A stretch of DNA of 64,000 nucleotides. Source: Collinsella aerofaciens (GTDB taxonomy: Bacteria; Actinomycetota; Coriobacteriia; Coriobacteriales; Coriobacteriaceae). Positions 63,852-64,000 of this stretch are shown piece by piece (positions within the stretch are counted from its first letter, which is position 1; the number at the start of each line of letters is the position of its first letter). The notes below the pieces were generated by a model. That model made no database searches. It was not told the DNA's origin and worked only from the letters and a program-made list of their open reading frames with translations. The stretch is from NCBI RefSeq assembly GCF_018785265.1, contig NZ_WQPK01000023.1, positions 49,469 to 113,468 on the forward strand, written 5' to 3'. Both the position numbers and the translations under genes were made by a program.

Positions 63852-64000
63852 CTTTATGGAACGGCCATGACTATGTGACGTTGCCGCTTGTACTCTTTGC
63901 CGTGGGCAAACAAAGGTTATGATCGCGTCGAAAATGTTGGTGTAAGGGTGACGCTCTAGCGCCCGTTTAACGAAGAACGGCCTTCGTCCTAGAATCTGAA

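Overview
The window is high-GC, gene-dense DNA that looks like a gut member of the Coriobacteriia (Actinomycetota), most like Collinsella. This is inferred from codon and base composition, the hydrogenase-4 type formate hydrogenlyase (FHL) operon with an in-frame UGA selenocysteine codon, DUF3343 and DUF1667 proteins, and intergenic palindromes. No database search was possible, so the genus is a judgement.

Region by region. 1-2.2 kb holds an AbiEi-like protein and a PIN-toxin/RelB-type antitoxin pair; the antitoxin start lies behind a run of seven A that breaks its frame. 2.5-18.05 kb is a long formate metabolism operon: ferredoxin subunit, selenocysteine formate dehydrogenase (UGA at 3601), second ferredoxin subunit, hyfBCDEFGHI-type membrane hydrogenase, maturation proteins HycH and HycI, and a FocA-type formate channel. 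18.1-25.1 kb supplies what that operon needs: a second molybdopterin oxidoreductase, selA, selB, the selenocysteine tRNA (23773-23869), mobA and a DUF3343 protein. 25.3-31.2 kb has gdhA, a two-gene molybdenum hydroxylase, a triple hairpin array and tRNA-Leu(UAG). 31.2-37.8 kb is housekeeping: tig, clpP, clpX, valS. 38-39.5 kb is an IS110/IS1111-type element with an amber-interrupted transposase, followed by folC, pepP (inside a cluster of palindromic repeats) and a three-gene FAD oxidoreductase operon of glycerol-3-phosphate dehydrogenase type.

46.2-51.1 kb is the most unusual part. A tandem array of 59-bp imperfect palindromes with an 80-bp period is split by a 4.5-kb element. The element carries two XRE regulators (one frameshifted), a RhuM-family gene, a gene I do not recognise, and a tyrosine integrase with several inactivating lesions. 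Joining the two sides at a shared GTGGCAG restores one 59-bp unit in phase, so the insertion point can be read directly.

51.2-64 kb has a zinc-ribbon membrane protein, thrS (no TGS domain), then an A+T-richer exopolysaccharide locus led by a LoaP/RfaH-like NusG paralogue: sugar-phosphate transferase, glycosyltransferases, Wzy-like polymerase, pyruvyl transferase, FrhB-like protein and Wzx-like flippase. It contains G8 and G9 tracts and, inside one glycosyltransferase gene, three successive perfect palindromes. The window ends in an IS256 transposase remnant and a strong hairpin.
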